From the NCBI RefSeq assembly GCF_001625195.1, contig NC_054391.1, positions 4,289,157 to 4,353,156 on the forward strand: DNA of 64,000 bases, read 5' to 3'. Below, one piece after another: positions 10,901 through 21,362 of the stretch. The notes beneath the pieces were generated by a model that worked only from the letters and a program-made list of their open reading frames with translations, searched no databases and was not told the DNA's origin. The position numbers and the translations under genes were made by a program. Source of the DNA: Drechmeria coniospora (Eukaryota > Ascomycota > Sordariomycetes > Hypocreales > Ophiocordycipitaceae). How positions within the stretch are numbered: position 1 is the first letter of the stretch; each line of letters starts with the position of its first letter.

Positions 10901-11469
10901 GATGGACGAGGGACATGCTTTCCCAAGGACATGCGCGTGTGCCTTTTTGAAGAGTACGCTCGTGGCGAGGATTGTACGATGTCTTGTCTTGCGTCTTGAG
11001 AAAAGTCTGACAGACTCGGGGGCGAATATTGCGAGGTAAGTGGCGAAGTCGCTGGTGGTCTTTGAGTCTGAGAAGAAACTCTGAAATGTGCAGTGGTCAG
11101 AGGGCCAAAGTTGGACGCTCGGCTAGTAGTGGGAGGGTGTTGCCCAGGAAGTTGTCGCCGTTGCAATCCTCGCCCTGCGCGAGGAGTCTCTCTGTGGATG
11201 GATTCAAAATCCTCAGCATGATTGCTTTCGCAAGTTTCATCCACAGCCAGCGACGCAGTATCTCCGCCGTTGTTCTGATAAAAGTGTTTGCCCAGCTCAG
11301 GCGAACTATGCACTGTCGATGAATTCGCAGTCGATGAATGCACTGTCGATGAGACCATGCTCAAATCATGCCCTTCCAGCTGCAATTCATCTGTGACGGC
11401 TCTCGAATACCATCCCTTCAGGTTCACACCATGCGGTCTTTGAATGACCGATTCTGGGGAAGATGACAT
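7925..11469 (-). CDS. Large coiled-coil protein, unrecognised
   Basis: Exons 11469-9423, 9367-9148, 9099-9007 and 8957-7925 give about 1130 residues. Introns are 55, 48 and 49 bases with GTACGC, GTATGC and GTAAGT donors. The N-terminal ~490 residues are disordered and basic, rich in Ser/Pro/Arg/Gln, with many RxxS and SP sites. From about residue 490 to near the C-terminus the protein is almost continuous coiled coil (Glu/Gln/Lys/Leu heptads, for example around ATDRKTKAMHQ and the NLEADRVRAANDKHQLL segment). It ends in a short basic Ser/Pro tail. The disordered-head, coiled-coil-body layout fits spindle-pole, kinetochore or synaptonemal-complex proteins, but I see no diagnostic motif. The frame stays open upstream to 11775, so the start could instead be the ATG at 11535. 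It converges on bL33m. Confidence 0.75.
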
Positions 11470-11775
11470 AGGTGCTGGAGGATTGACGCTGCAGACGGTC
11501 TCGGAACTGCACCTGTGTGCCCGTGTCGGTTGCATGGGTCGTATTCGAAAGTCGGAAAAGAACGTGGTAGAGAGACAACTTTGTTGACATGAATTTTGAA
11601 AGCACTCCAAGACACGGTATGGATTTTTCCCCTGGTGTGGTAACCCCGAGACTCGCTTTCGATATGAGGAAGGCGCATACATCACACGCCACCTTCCCCT
11701 TCCAATCTGCCATTGTCGATAGAAACCAGTGTTTTTCACAGAATCATCTTCGGGTGTTAAGAATGATAAAGCCAA

Positions 11776-12720
11776 CTATGCCTTAGAGTATGTCATCATC
11801 CAGCTAGGGCATCCGTTGCCTCCAGCGGATTGTTGGTTACGCGCTCTGTGCTTCAGGAAGCTGCTTATTTAAGCCAAGAAAAGCGCAGGAACCATTCACC
11901 TCATCGACAAGCACGCCTTACAATTGCCGACATCAACCCATCGCTACGAACCCGTCTGTGAAGACTCCGAGTAGATGCCGACATCCCAAAAGATATCAAT
12001 AAGCTGCTCGACCTAGCACCGGCCACTCCTCCAGTACATGTATGTATGTAAGCCTGGTGAGTGCCCTGACTGACACAACCCTCTGGCCGCTGATGCAACC
12101 TCACACAGATACAATAATAATAAGCGGTTTATTTTAAGAGTTGCATCCATGGGAATATCGCGTAAGCGCGCAGGGCGGGTTTCCCTGGTCTCATGATCCC
12201 CTCATGTAGTTCCAAACATGGCAAGGCCTACGATTGCTTGGAATAGCAACATGAGGCGCCTTGCCGCCATCCACATACACCAGCAAAAATGCAGAGGGTA
12301 TTATTATGCAACATGAGACGCACGGTATTTGGCTGGCCTGCTTCCGTATGGACCTATGAACCTGCCATGGACATGGGTCACCCATGCCCAACACTGGCTG
12401 CAGCACCTGGTGGAGGGGTTTCTGCCTGGCGCTTCGCCAATCTCCTGCGCCAATCACCGGAGCGTCACACCTCTGTCCCGCCAGGACCCTGCATGGAACT
12501 CCCAATCAATAGCAGACGCGAGCGACAGGCTAAGCACGATGCCCTGCAGGCAACGCATGTACAAGATGAGTCGCTCACGGATAGAACGAGGAAGGAAGTA
12601 TAGGAGGTGGCATGGCACGTAAATACCAGCGGTCCCGAATCTGTTGCGCGCTTTACTACATTCAACGGTCCCTGATATTTCTTCATCTTCTATATCGAAC
12701 ACGTCGGCTCTTCCACGTCA
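11776..12720. other. Intergenic, no supported gene
   Basis: The stretch between the coiled-coil gene and the small membrane-protein gene. It contains a few short frames without recognisable content. The part near 11780-11900 is probably the promoter of the minus-strand coiled-coil gene and the part near 12600-12720 that of the plus-strand gene. Confidence 0.45.
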
Positions 12721-13265
12721 ATGCTCGTAGGAACAACAAACCTCATGTCGTCAACAAGCCATGCATTCCCCCAAGCCACTGGCGGCACATACCTCGGGGA
12801 CGCCGGCAGCGGCATCGCGCCCGGCCCGGTGTCAGGTGTAGAGGCTGGAGCTGCTGGAAACAGCTCGGGTGCCATGTCTCTTTCGACTGGTGGACTGATC
12901 GCCATCGTCGTCGTCGTCGTCGTCGTCAGCATCATCGGAGGTGCGTTGCTCTGGCTCCCCAATTTGAGGGCAGGAAGGCAGATTGCTGACAGCTTCAAGT
13001 GACGACGGCCGTGCTCTTTTTCATCGCCAAGAAGCGTGAGTGGACGGTCAGGGAGACGATCCGAAGATCGACGCGAAAGATTGCCGCGGCCTTCACGCCG
13101 AGACGAGGCGAGTTTCCAGACGCGGTCAAGCGGCCGACGAGTCCCGGTCTGTCGCGCTGGCGCCCTGCAAAACTTGCTCATCATGCGCCGCCGACACCGC
13201 ACCGGCGGCCTAGCGACATCGAGAAGGGATTGGTTCCGGCGGAAGGCCATAAAGGCGTCCAGTAG
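12721..13265 (+). CDS. Small single-pass membrane protein
   Basis: Exons 12721-12940 and 13000-13265, joined across a 59-base GTGCGT...AAG intron, give 161 residues. The order is a Ser/Gly/Ala/Pro-rich, presumably extracellular N-terminus of about 55 residues, one hydrophobic helix starting GLIAIVVV and continuing into exon 2 as TAVLFFIA, then a basic cytosolic tail (KKREWTVRETIRRSTRK) with Thr/Pro/Arg-rich sequence. The intron interrupts the helix. The first exon read through gives a 93-residue product with a false C-terminus. Layout resembles the SKG6/Axl2-type or WSC-less sensor-like small membrane proteins of filamentous fungi, but there is no signal peptide at this start. An alternative start is the ATG at 12745. 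Its stop lies 87 bases from the convergent Enp2 stop. Confidence 0.6.
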
Positions 13266-13352
13266 ATAGTGCGGAATGACGAGACCGTGCAGTTTGGCAT
13301 ATCTGCCGTCATTGCATCATGCCTGCAGTGGGGGGCATCTGGAGGATCAGAG

Positions 13353-15281
13353 CTACATCTTCCTGAACGTGTTGGAGCTAGCACTCCGCCGACCGGCCGT
13401 GTTTCTCCTTGGCGGCGCTGGCGCCTCTTCCTCCTCCTCCTCCTTCTTCTTCCTCGACTGAGGAACAAAGGAGACGTGTCGCTCTCCAACAACATCGCTT
13501 CGTTGCCTATTTTCGCGGCCCTTCCTATGCTCCCTGGTGCCAAGAGCGGTGTCGCGTACGCGCGCGCCGTCGGTCTGCGATGACCGCACGCGCATGACGA
13601 CTTCATCGCCCGGTTTGCGAATAGGAGCAGGCTCGTCATCGCTCGAATCATCATCTGAATCCTTGGCCTGATATCGAACAGCAGCCGGCACCGGCGCGGC
13701 GTCAGGGTCCACGACGGTGCTGGGGTTGAGCAGCTGGAACTCGCGGCTCGTCTCGTCGACCTTGAATTCCTCGTCCTCGAAGAGCTGGTTGAAACGCTCG
13801 TCGCCGAGAAGGCCAGCCTTGGTGTCGACTTGGCCTCTGTTCTCCTGCCTCTTGAGAAGCTTGTCAACTAGCTTCTGGTTGACCTTGACCTTCTTGTTGC
13901 CTCTAATTCTGCTCACGCGCTCCTTCTCAACCTTTTCCTTGACCCGCTTCATCCTCTCTTCTTCCCATGCGTAAGGGTTGGCGATGAGCTTCGCTTGCTC
14001 ATACAGCTTGGAGGCGACAAAATAGCCATGCATGTACGGGCGAAGGAGGTTCGACTTCCCAACCAAATGCGCGAGGCTGAGCTGCTTCAGCTCCGGCAAG
14101 GTCAGGAACTTGTAGTTGTCGTATGTCTCGGTGTGAACCTCCTCGGCCATCTCTTCCACCATGCTGTCCAAGAACGCACACCATCTCGGCGCAGGGCCAA
14201 GCTGTGGCACGAAGAAGGCATGCTGCTGCTTGCCCTCGTTTGCCGTAAGGAGCATGCCAGTATTTTTGCACCACGCAACGTCGTTGATGTCGACGGCGGG
14301 CTCGACCGACGTCCACGGGTCTGCTGAGAGCTCGTCCCAAATCTTGATGATGCGTTTGTCAGCCGACATGACTTTTTTCTCTTGCGACGACGTCGTCATG
14401 TGGATCAGCTTCTTGACGGCAAAGCCGTAACCGTGATCCTTCTTCAGCAACGGCACAGGCCGTCGCAGATCAAACAGCTGAATCATGCCGGTCGACGAAC
14501 CGGTGGCCAAGGACAAGCCGGAAGGAGCAAAATCCAGAGCCGTCACCTCGCCGTCGTGACCCGCAAGCAGAGCAACCCTTGACTTGGAGCGCGGATCCCA
14601 AAATTCGACGGTGCCGATCGAAGTTCCAAAGGCCAGCAGGTTGTGGGTATCTTCGGCAATCTTGGCGACGTTGACGCTCCCAACTCCGATGCCTCCTTGT
14701 AAGCCGCCGCCGTTCTCGTCGTCGCCGCCCACGTCCACCTGATACGACTTCATGAAGCGCCCGAGCTCGAGGTTCATCCGAAAGACCTCGCCCTTGCCGT
14801 CGGCATCGAGGCCAACGGCGGGCACAAGGGCCTCGGCGGTATGGCGATCGTAGACCAGGTCCCGGCCGTACCTCGGTATTCGCACCTCGTAGTGAAGGCC
14901 CATGGGCGTGTGAAACTCGAGTCGTCGGTCAGTCTGCAGGTGCAGGGACTTGGAATAATCGTTGGAGAGGATGACAAAGGAGTGGTTCAGGGCGTTCGTA
15001 TGGCGAGTAAATGAGAGCGACAGCTGGGGCAGGTTATGGACGTGGATCTGGGGTTTGTATGTGCCCGTGGACATGGCCCATTCCCCGTCATCGCTGACTC
15101 GAATGCAGTTGCTGGCCTCCTCGAACTCAAAATCTTGCAGAAGCTCAACACGGCTGCGATACTCTGGATCGTCCTTGAGGCTGCGCTTTCTTCGGCGAGC
15201 AAGCCAATCTGGCAACGGCCGGGCCGTGGCAGCCCCCGAAATCGTATAGACGGGGACCGCGCCGGGGTTGGAGAGCTTCAT
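13353..15281 (-). CDS. enp2: Ribosome biogenesis WD-repeat protein Enp2/NOL10
   Basis: A 642-residue single-exon frame. Enp2 (human NOL10) is a nucleolar SSU-processome factor needed for early 18S rRNA processing. The N-terminus (MKLSNPGAVPVYTISG, then an LPDWLARRRKRSLK segment) is characteristic of the family. WD-type blades follow (for example FGTSIGTVEFWDPRSKSRV and LATGSSTGMIQLFDLRRPVP), then a basic KVKVNQKLVDKLLKR stretch and the NUC153 motif DERFNQLFEDEEFKVDE. An acidic, Ser/Asp-rich and Lys-rich tail closes the protein. Length fits yeast (707) and human (688) homologues. The open frame continues upstream to 15563, but the family N-terminus fixes the start at 15281. It is divergent from Med13. 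Confidence 0.93.
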   Translation of the reverse strand: MKLSNPGAVPVYTISGAATARPLPDWLARRRKRSLKDDPEYRSRVELLQDFEFEEASNCIRVSDDGEWAMSTGTYKPQIHVHNLPQLSLSFTRHTNALNHSFVILSNDYSKSLHLQTDRRLEFHTPMGLHYEVRIPRYGRDLVYDRHTAEALVPAVGLDADGKGEVFRMNLELGRFMKSYQVDVGGDDENGGGLQGGIGVGSVNVAKIAEDTHNLLAFGTSIGTVEFWDPRSKSRVALLAGHDGEVTALDFAPSGLSLATGSSTGMIQLFDLRRPVPLLKKDHGYGFAVKKLIHMTTSSQEKKVMSADKRIIKIWDELSADPWTSVEPAVDINDVAWCKNTGMLLTANEGKQQHAFFVPQLGPAPRWCAFLDSMVEEMAEEVHTETYDNYKFLTLPELKQLSLAHLVGKSNLLRPYMHGYFVASKLYEQAKLIANPYAWEEERMKRVKEKVEKERVSRIRGNKKVKVNQKLVDKLLKRQENRGQVDTKAGLLGDERFNQLFEDEEFKVDETSREFQLLNPSTVVDPDAAPVPAAVRYQAKDSDDDSSDDEPAPIRKPGDEVVMRVRSSQTDGARVRDTALGTREHRKGRENRQRSDVVGERHVSFVPQSRKKKEEEEEEAPAPPRRNTAGRRSASSNTFRKM

Positions 15282-16350
15282 GTCGGCGGGAGGACGCAGA
15301 AACCAGCCGGTGACCGAGTGTGATTTTTGCAGTCGCAGCGAAGCCTGGATGAAAACTGGCGAGAAATACGTCAAAGTCGAGGCTGATGATGCGAGGCGAA
15401 GAAAAAAATCCAGGGCCCCCACCACTTGCGATAGCGGCCTCTGCTGGTAATACTCCGTACTGTACGGATACGGAGTACAGTACACCAACGCAGCAAGCGC
15501 TGCAGCGCAGCAGCGCATTGTTAGCGTCGGCTCTGACCGAGTTTGGCCAAAGAAGCCCCCCACATCCCATCCCGGCTAGGAGAGACAGGGAGGGAACCTG
15601 TTGGGAACCTGCGACATGCTAGGGAATAGGTACGACACCCGCGTAATTGTTCATTCCGACAAAGTACACGTGCGGTACCTTTTTCTTGTTAAGTCGCCCG
15701 CCACGTCAGGTATACTGGCTGGCTCCCGGCTGCGCTAGAGAAGTTCAAGGCTAGCAAACTCGCCTACTGGCGCCTCCAACTAACTCCCTGGAGATTGCCT
15801 CGAGACCCGCAAAGCCGGACGGACTCCTCTCCTGTCGCTTGCTCGCTCGCTCCGTCCATCGAGTGCGACGCTGACTTACCTCTCCGGCCTACTGCTGGCT
15901 ACTCGTACGGGACTCGCAAGACCCAATCGAGGCGAGCAATATCAAGCCTCGGCCAGTTCCAAGTGCGAAGCATCCGACCGACGGGTCAACACAGGCAAGT
16001 TGACGATCGACCCTCGAGCCTCGGACGGACGGGCCGACCTCGTTTCATCAAGGCCGACACAGGAAGTCGTTCCGTCGGCGAGCCTCGCGAGCTGAGCTGC
16101 ATCGTCCCGGCATCATTATCCGCTGAGATGGAGCCCGGAGGAGCAACGCCTACCAGAATCGCGCTCAACGGAAGGACCAGTCGAGGCTCGTTGCCTCCCC
16201 CTCACCAAACACCAGCGCGCTGTCTCGTCGACTGCGAGGACAAGGTTGAACAGGGCACATACTGTACCATTTGACCTGCTCCCTGCCGAGCCACGCTTCT
16301 CGGCTGCCGTTTCCCGAGCTCCGCGTGCGGAACGCAGCCGAAGCTTCGAC
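15282..16350. promoter_or_regulatory. Shared upstream region of enp2 and med13
   Basis: About 1.07 kb between two divergent start codons. It contains an inverted-repeat motif at 15448-15485 in which TACTCCGTACTGTAC and GTACGGAGTACAGTAC-like words oppose each other, matching the dispersed palindrome seen in the repeat islands. The part near Med13 is C/T-rich. No open frame here is supported as a gene. A common promoter is an inference from geometry only. Confidence 0.45.
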
Positions 16351-19300
16351 ATGGATGCTGCCGAATACGATACCAATACCCTTCTTGTCGTGAGTCTAAC
16401 GGACCTCGCAGGGCCTCGAATGACCCTGTCACGCCGCGCCGACTGTGCTAACGTATATGACCCATGTCTCCAGAGCAATATTGCATCAGTCGTCTTTCGT
16501 ATTTACGAGTCTCCTTCCGACCTTGGGCAAAATTTTGTCCCAGCCGCGCTAGAGATCGAGAGCTCGCTGCGAACCAGTGGCCATGTTGTGTTCTATGACC
16601 CTGCCCGCCGCGGCATCTGGCACTTTCAGATCGTCGGCAAGGAGGGGCACGATCATATCACGAGCGAAAGACTCGACTCTTCCCTCGACCTCTGTGGATA
16701 CAAGCTCGTTCTCGCCGAGGAGGGTACCCTGGAACCGGCGAGTCTGCCGAGGGCTCGCACTCAACCTCAGCAGCAAGCGGCCACCTCAACACCGACCAGT
16801 TCCATATCCAGCGCGTCCGCTCTCGATCAGTCTCAGCGCAATACGCAAACGTCGCCTCAATCCGCTCTCGGCTCGAACTCGCAAGAAGAAGCAAAAGCTG
16901 ACGACCAAGTCGGAGCGGATTCGAAGTTGGCATCTATCTTGACGACATACGAGAATTTCATCACCGCCCTCCTTTTGTCCATCTCATCCACGTTTTGCAG
17001 CTTTTCCGGAGCGACTCCTCTCAATTACCGAACAGTTCTACTTCCACCCAGGCCATTGGGGAGACCTCTTGGTCCAGACGACGACCAAGATGCCGGCTCG
17101 GAACAGGTACCCGTTCTCGCGACCCTAGGGGCATACCTGACAACCACCGGAGCACTCGTTGTCAGCTTTGGCCTCTCCCAATGTACTGGCCTTGGCCTTT
17201 TCACCGGCTCAAGTACGCCTCTGCTCGGCACGTCCATTCTCGCTGCTCCCTTTGGAGTTGTCGCTAAGAATCAGTCACCGGCGACCGGCGAGGCTGGGAC
17301 GGCAAGCCTAGCCCAAACACCCAATACGCAGGCCCTGAGCCATCATGGAAGAACGGACCTCCATGATTCCTTATGGAAACAGGCCTGTTTGAAGATGCTG
17401 AAGTTGCGTGGCGTTGCTACCAACACTCTCTCAGACTGTTCTTGGGTGAACCTGGTCGTATCGAAGCCAAAGCTGCAAGGCGGCCAGGTAGATTCCAAGA
17501 GGGCCAGGTCCGTGGGCTCCATGCTCACAATTCCTTGGCCGAAGCCGCTCTGCTTTCGTAAGAAGGCCGTCGAAGTATGCGCGACAAGCCGAGTCGGAGA
17601 GACGCTCCTCAGTGGTCACGAAGAATGCCATGACCCGTTGGCCAACGCAAAACTTTGGTTCAGCTCTGCTGCGGAAAGGGACGAGAAGATGTCGAAGCGA
17701 GTAGCCGAGCGGGCAGCCACATCGAAGGAAGCCAGCCCTACGGACACTCGTGCCCCGAAAGCAAGCGCATCCTCACCTGCAGCCGTCCGGCGACCGAGCA
17801 CGGCAGCAGCAAGTGCTATCTATCCAACTCCTCCAGACGGGATCCAGCCTCCGAATGGAGCGACTCCGTCGTTTGACGGCGCCGTCTCGAGCCCTGGAAA
17901 TCCGTTATCGGCCGCTCTGACCACTGAGACGGATACACTGCCTTCGAACACGATGGCCACGGCCGACGAGTTTGATGTCGCCATTGACTTTGATGATTCA
18001 AAAAGGCAACGGAGCGATAACAACCTTCTGGGTGTTTCGGATACTGTGTTTGGCGACATGGCAGGTGATATGTTTGGCGACAACGACATCACAGAAGCAG
18101 ACTTCAACTTTTTCGACGAGCAGCCGGGTGAACTGGATCATGAAGCGCCAATGATCCGTACAGGTAGCGACAGCCGTACCCGCGAGGATGCTCCAAGGCC
18201 AGGGGAGCCACCATTGAAGCCGGCGGGCGACGCTGCCCCGGAGCCACACGATGCCGTGTTTGCTAAGCCGGAACTGAAGCATGCTAGAAGCTCGCACATT
18301 GACGGTGCCACGCAGCGCGGTAGAGATGGAGCACCGGGGCCACGAGGGGCCACGGGAGGCACGAAGCGTCAAGCCAGCCCCTTTGACCCCCATACAGTAT
18401 TCAAGCGAGTGTGCGCATCGTTGGAGGCTAGCGTACGGGGTTCCGACCGATCCGTGCCTAACACATCCAGGATGAGAATATTCGAAAGAATGAGCTTCGA
18501 TCCAACTCTGCCTATGATTAACAGGAAATATGAGCAAGGGGGACAGTTCGACTACAAGAAAATTTCCAGCACGGAGAAACCCAAGCTGGAGCCGGGCACG
18601 CTCCCCGAAACGGACTATCTGAAACGGCACGGAAGGCAGGGGCGACGATGGAGAGATGCCCGGTTGCAACCCAGCTCCCTGATGAAATGCGTGACGACGA
18701 TCGAGCCGCCAACCGGGCAGCCCAGCCAAGCAAAGGACGGCTCCCAATCGGATGACGACGACACCAGCGCTGGTTCGGTTCGAGACGATTCGAGCTGTAC
18801 AACCGAAGAACCAACATCGCCGCTCAAGTCGAGCGTCAAAATGGCGACAGTTGAGGACGATGCTGTCTCGCAGGTGCCAGCACGAGATAGCGACCAGCTC
18901 GAGGAGCCTGACCAGCAGCTGGCGATGGAGCTTCCGAGGCTGACGAGGCCGCAGAAGCCAGAGATGCCACTCTCTGTCCTCTTCTCCGACCCGGAGCCAG
19001 TACGGATGGACCTTCCCCTCGCCGACGAAGATATGATTCAAGTCGCACAGATATTGACAGATCAGGCCGCCATCGGCTCTCTCGAAATCTGCAACGCACA
19101 TAACGACATGGATTCGGATTCGCCTACGGCTACGGACCTCGGCTACGAAGCGATCTCAGCAGGCATGAGAAACGCCATGGGCATGTTTCAAGACATGGTG
19201 CCATCGCTGTTGAGGGGGGCTGACGCCGTCAGTCTCAAAGATTTCTTGGATATTCTGGACGCCCCTCTCGTGGGGCAACCGGGTCGACTGCAGCCTCGGC

Positions 19301-20976
19301 AGATTCCTGGGAGGGATCCCAATGCTGAGCCGCTGCGAGCGACCAACCTCTACCAGATTCCGGGGCCCCATCTCGAGGTTTGCCGAGCAGACTCGAAACT
19401 GTCCGTTTTGCCAACCGCCGTCACGTTCTGGGAAAGTTTGGGGCTTGGGCCGTCGTCGGGCGGAAAGGACGTCACATCTGTCTGCGTATTCCCAGGATGG
19501 AGCGGCATGGCCGATAACGTCGAAACGTTTCTGGACCGCTTGAAAAGTGTGTACGAAACGTTGAAGCTCGGTTCGCTGCAGAAGATGCCCTTGTCGACAG
19601 ACATGGAAGATGGCGTGATACCGTATGAAGTGGACAAAATATCGACGTCGCCCGACGCCACCGTGACGGGACACGGTTCGTCCCTCGTTGACAGCATGGA
19701 AATTTTGCGGGGCGCCATCAACAACTTGACGGTAACGGACACCAATCTTGTCGTGTATTTTGTTTACTCCCCAGGCAGCCCTTGGACGATTGTCGAGGTC
19801 TGTGCGGCATTCCAGCGATTCTTCGACTCATACCGGAAGTCCCTGGCGTCTCAGAAAACGGTTGCGGCGAACGAGCTGGTATTGCAGCTCGTGTCAGCCG
19901 ACGTCCTGTCGTCGTCGAGGTCCAAACTGGTGGTTACGCCTCCGACGGAGCTCGTCAAGCTCTGCATGCAGACGTATGACCGCTGTACCAGCTTTGGCGG
20001 TTCGATGCCAGCGCCCGCCATCAGGCTCGAGCCGTCCCTGCCCCGGGCTCTCGATTTCAAACTGACGGTGTCACCGTCGGTGTCGCTGATGCGGGAGAAC
20101 TCGTGCATACACGTGGCGTACGCGCTGAGCGTCGACGAGAGATGGGTCACGGCCGCGTGGACGGATGATCGAGGGAACCAGCAAGAGACGGCATCGTACT
20201 GCCTGGGACGAAGGGGCCGGCCGAAGTCTCGGTCCCTCAACAGAGTCGCGCGCGAGATATGGGAGTCGACGCTGGATTTGATTTCCGTCTGCAAGATCCA
20301 CTGGCGCATCGTTATCACCAAGTGCGGGCCGATGGACCAACAGGAGATTGAAGTTTGGTTGGAGCTGGCACGCAAAGAGACGTCTGCATCCATAGGGATG
20401 ATGCTGATGACGGTCGACACGAAGCCTTCGCTGCAGCTCATCCCGCCGGCCGTCAAGCTGCCGCCTCCGCCCAGTCCGTTCTTGACAACGCCAGTGTCGA
20501 CACCGTTGCCGACGCCGCAGCCCAACACGGCGTCTCCCGAGCAGAGCGGGACGCCAACGACGCCGACCCGAGATGGCAGCGGCGCGGTCGGGACGCCCGG
20601 AGCGGATGGCCAGGATCTTGACGGGGACGCCGTGCTGTCGGATGCGACGGAGCAGACGTGGGGCGCCGTCGTCGGCCACAGGCTCAACAACTCGGTCAGC
20701 GTCCTCGACTTGCACCCGGCGCTCGTAAGCGGCTACTTGATCAAGCAAACGGGGACACGAATCGAGGACGCGCCGGCGGTGATGGAGGTCAACCTTGTAC
20801 ACACGGACGCCAGCCCCCGTGCGTACGAACCGCATTTTCGGGAAATGCTGCATTCGTTTCGCGCCTTGGGCACCCTCGCACGAGCGAGGGGCACGGTCGA
20901 CAGCGAGACCGATGTTCGGCCCTGGCACGTTGCGGCTGCCGAGAAGGGGGTACGAGCCATGTATCTACTCATGTAA
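16351..20976 (+). CDS. med13: Mediator complex subunit 13 (Med13/Ssn2)
   Basis: Exons 16351-16389 and 16474-20976 give 1513 residues. Med13 links the Cdk8 kinase module to core Mediator in the nucleus. The N-terminus MDAAEYDTNTLLV joined to SNIASVVFRIYE matches the Med13 N-terminal domain. The central ~500 residues are disordered, Ser/Thr/Ala/Pro-rich with acidic patches. The C-terminal ~500 residues form the conserved Med13 C-terminal region, ending with REMLHSFRALGTLARAR and the WHVAAAEKGVRAMYLLM terminus typical of the family. The intron (GTGAGT...TGCTAAC...CAG, 84 bases) is a multiple of three and contains no stop. An intron-blind reading therefore yields an apparently intact 1576-residue frame with 28 false residues and an overextended N-terminus from 16246. 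Confidence 0.93.
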   Translation: MDAAEYDTNTLLVVSLTDLAGPRMTLSRRADCANVYDPCLQSNIASVVFRIYESPSDLGQNFVPAALEIESSLRTSGHVVFYDPARRGIWHFQIVGKEGHDHITSERLDSSLDLCGYKLVLAEEGTLEPASLPRARTQPQQQAATSTPTSSISSASALDQSQRNTQTSPQSALGSNSQEEAKADDQVGADSKLASILTTYENFITALLLSISSTFCSFSGATPLNYRTVLLPPRPLGRPLGPDDDQDAGSEQVPVLATLGAYLTTTGALVVSFGLSQCTGLGLFTGSSTPLLGTSILAAPFGVVAKNQSPATGEAGTASLAQTPNTQALSHHGRTDLHDSLWKQACLKMLKLRGVATNTLSDCSWVNLVVSKPKLQGGQVDSKRARSVGSMLTIPWPKPLCFRKKAVEVCATSRVGETLLSGHEECHDPLANAKLWFSSAAERDEKMSKRVAERAATSKEASPTDTRAPKASASSPAAVRRPSTAAASAIYPTPPDGIQPPNGATPSFDGAVSSPGNPLSAALTTETDTLPSNTMATADEFDVAIDFDDSKRQRSDNNLLGVSDTVFGDMAGDMFGDNDITEADFNFFDEQPGELDHEAPMIRTGSDSRTREDAPRPGEPPLKPAGDAAPEPHDAVFAKPELKHARSSHIDGATQRGRDGAPGPRGATGGTKRQASPFDPHTVFKRVCASLEASVRGSDRSVPNTSRMRIFERMSFDPTLPMINRKYEQGGQFDYKKISSTEKPKLEPGTLPETDYLKRHGRQGRRWRDARLQPSSLMKCVTTIEPPTGQPSQAKDGSQSDDDDTSAGSVRDDSSCTTEEPTSPLKSSVKMATVEDDAVSQVPARDSDQLEEPDQQLAMELPRLTRPQKPEMPLSVLFSDPEPVRMDLPLADEDMIQVAQILTDQAAIGSLEICNAHNDMDSDSPTATDLGYEAISAGMRNAMGMFQDMVPSLLRGADAVSLKDFLDILDAPLVGQPGRLQPRQIPGRDPNAEPLRATNLYQIPGPHLEVCRADSKLSVLPTAVTFWESLGLGPSSGGKDVTSVCVFPGWSGMADNVETFLDRLKSVYETLKLGSLQKMPLSTDMEDGVIPYEVDKISTSPDATVTGHGSSLVDSMEILRGAINNLTVTDTNLVVYFVYSPGSPWTIVEVCAAFQRFFDSYRKSLASQKTVAANELVLQLVSADVLSSSRSKLVVTPPTELVKLCMQTYDRCTSFGGSMPAPAIRLEPSLPRALDFKLTVSPSVSLMRENSCIHVAYALSVDERWVTAAWTDDRGNQQETASYCLGRRGRPKSRSLNRVAREIWESTLDLISVCKIHWRIVITKCGPMDQQEIEVWLELARKETSASIGMMLMTVDTKPSLQLIPPAVKLPPPPSPFLTTPVSTPLPTPQPNTASPEQSGTPTTPTRDGSGAVGTPGADGQDLDGDAVLSDATEQTWGAVVGHRLNNSVSVLDLHPALVSGYLIKQTGTRIEDAPAVMEVNLVHTDASPRAYEPHFREMLHSFRALGTLARARGTVDSETDVRPWHVAAAEKGVRAMYLLM

Positions 20977-21362
20977 GCTCTTTTGAGAGGCGTGGGCGGT
21001 CAGCCCGCGATAACTCGGTTGTCGTGCTTGGACTCGGCAGCGTTGTCCATCCGAGAATACGATTGGCGATAGATCAAGTTGGATAGTAGGTGGTTAGAGT
21101 CAGTACATTAGAACAGGAATCTGCTACGAAGTACAATTTTCAACATCGAATTGAAGAGAAAGTGTACGCTTCTGGCTTCGCCTCACCCCCACTGCTTCCG
21201 TTTCCTCAAGGTACAGTAATGACTTAGATTGCTTGCCCTATCCATGTTACGGGGCATCTGGTCACAGTGCACCTTTGGCATGCATGATGTCGGGATGTTC
21301 CGAGAATCCAGTTCCTCCATCGAATAGGGCAGAGGCAGACATTTGCACCAGCATCAATTCAT
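20977..21362. other. Short convergent spacer
   Basis: 386 bases between the Med13 stop and the nitronate monooxygenase stop. It should contain both 3' untranslated regions. No gene seen. Confidence 0.5.

Noticed and set aside
15282..15563. 94-residue N-terminal extension of Enp2
   Set aside because: The extra residues lack family similarity and include translation of the GTAC palindrome; the conserved N-terminus starts at the ATG at 15281.
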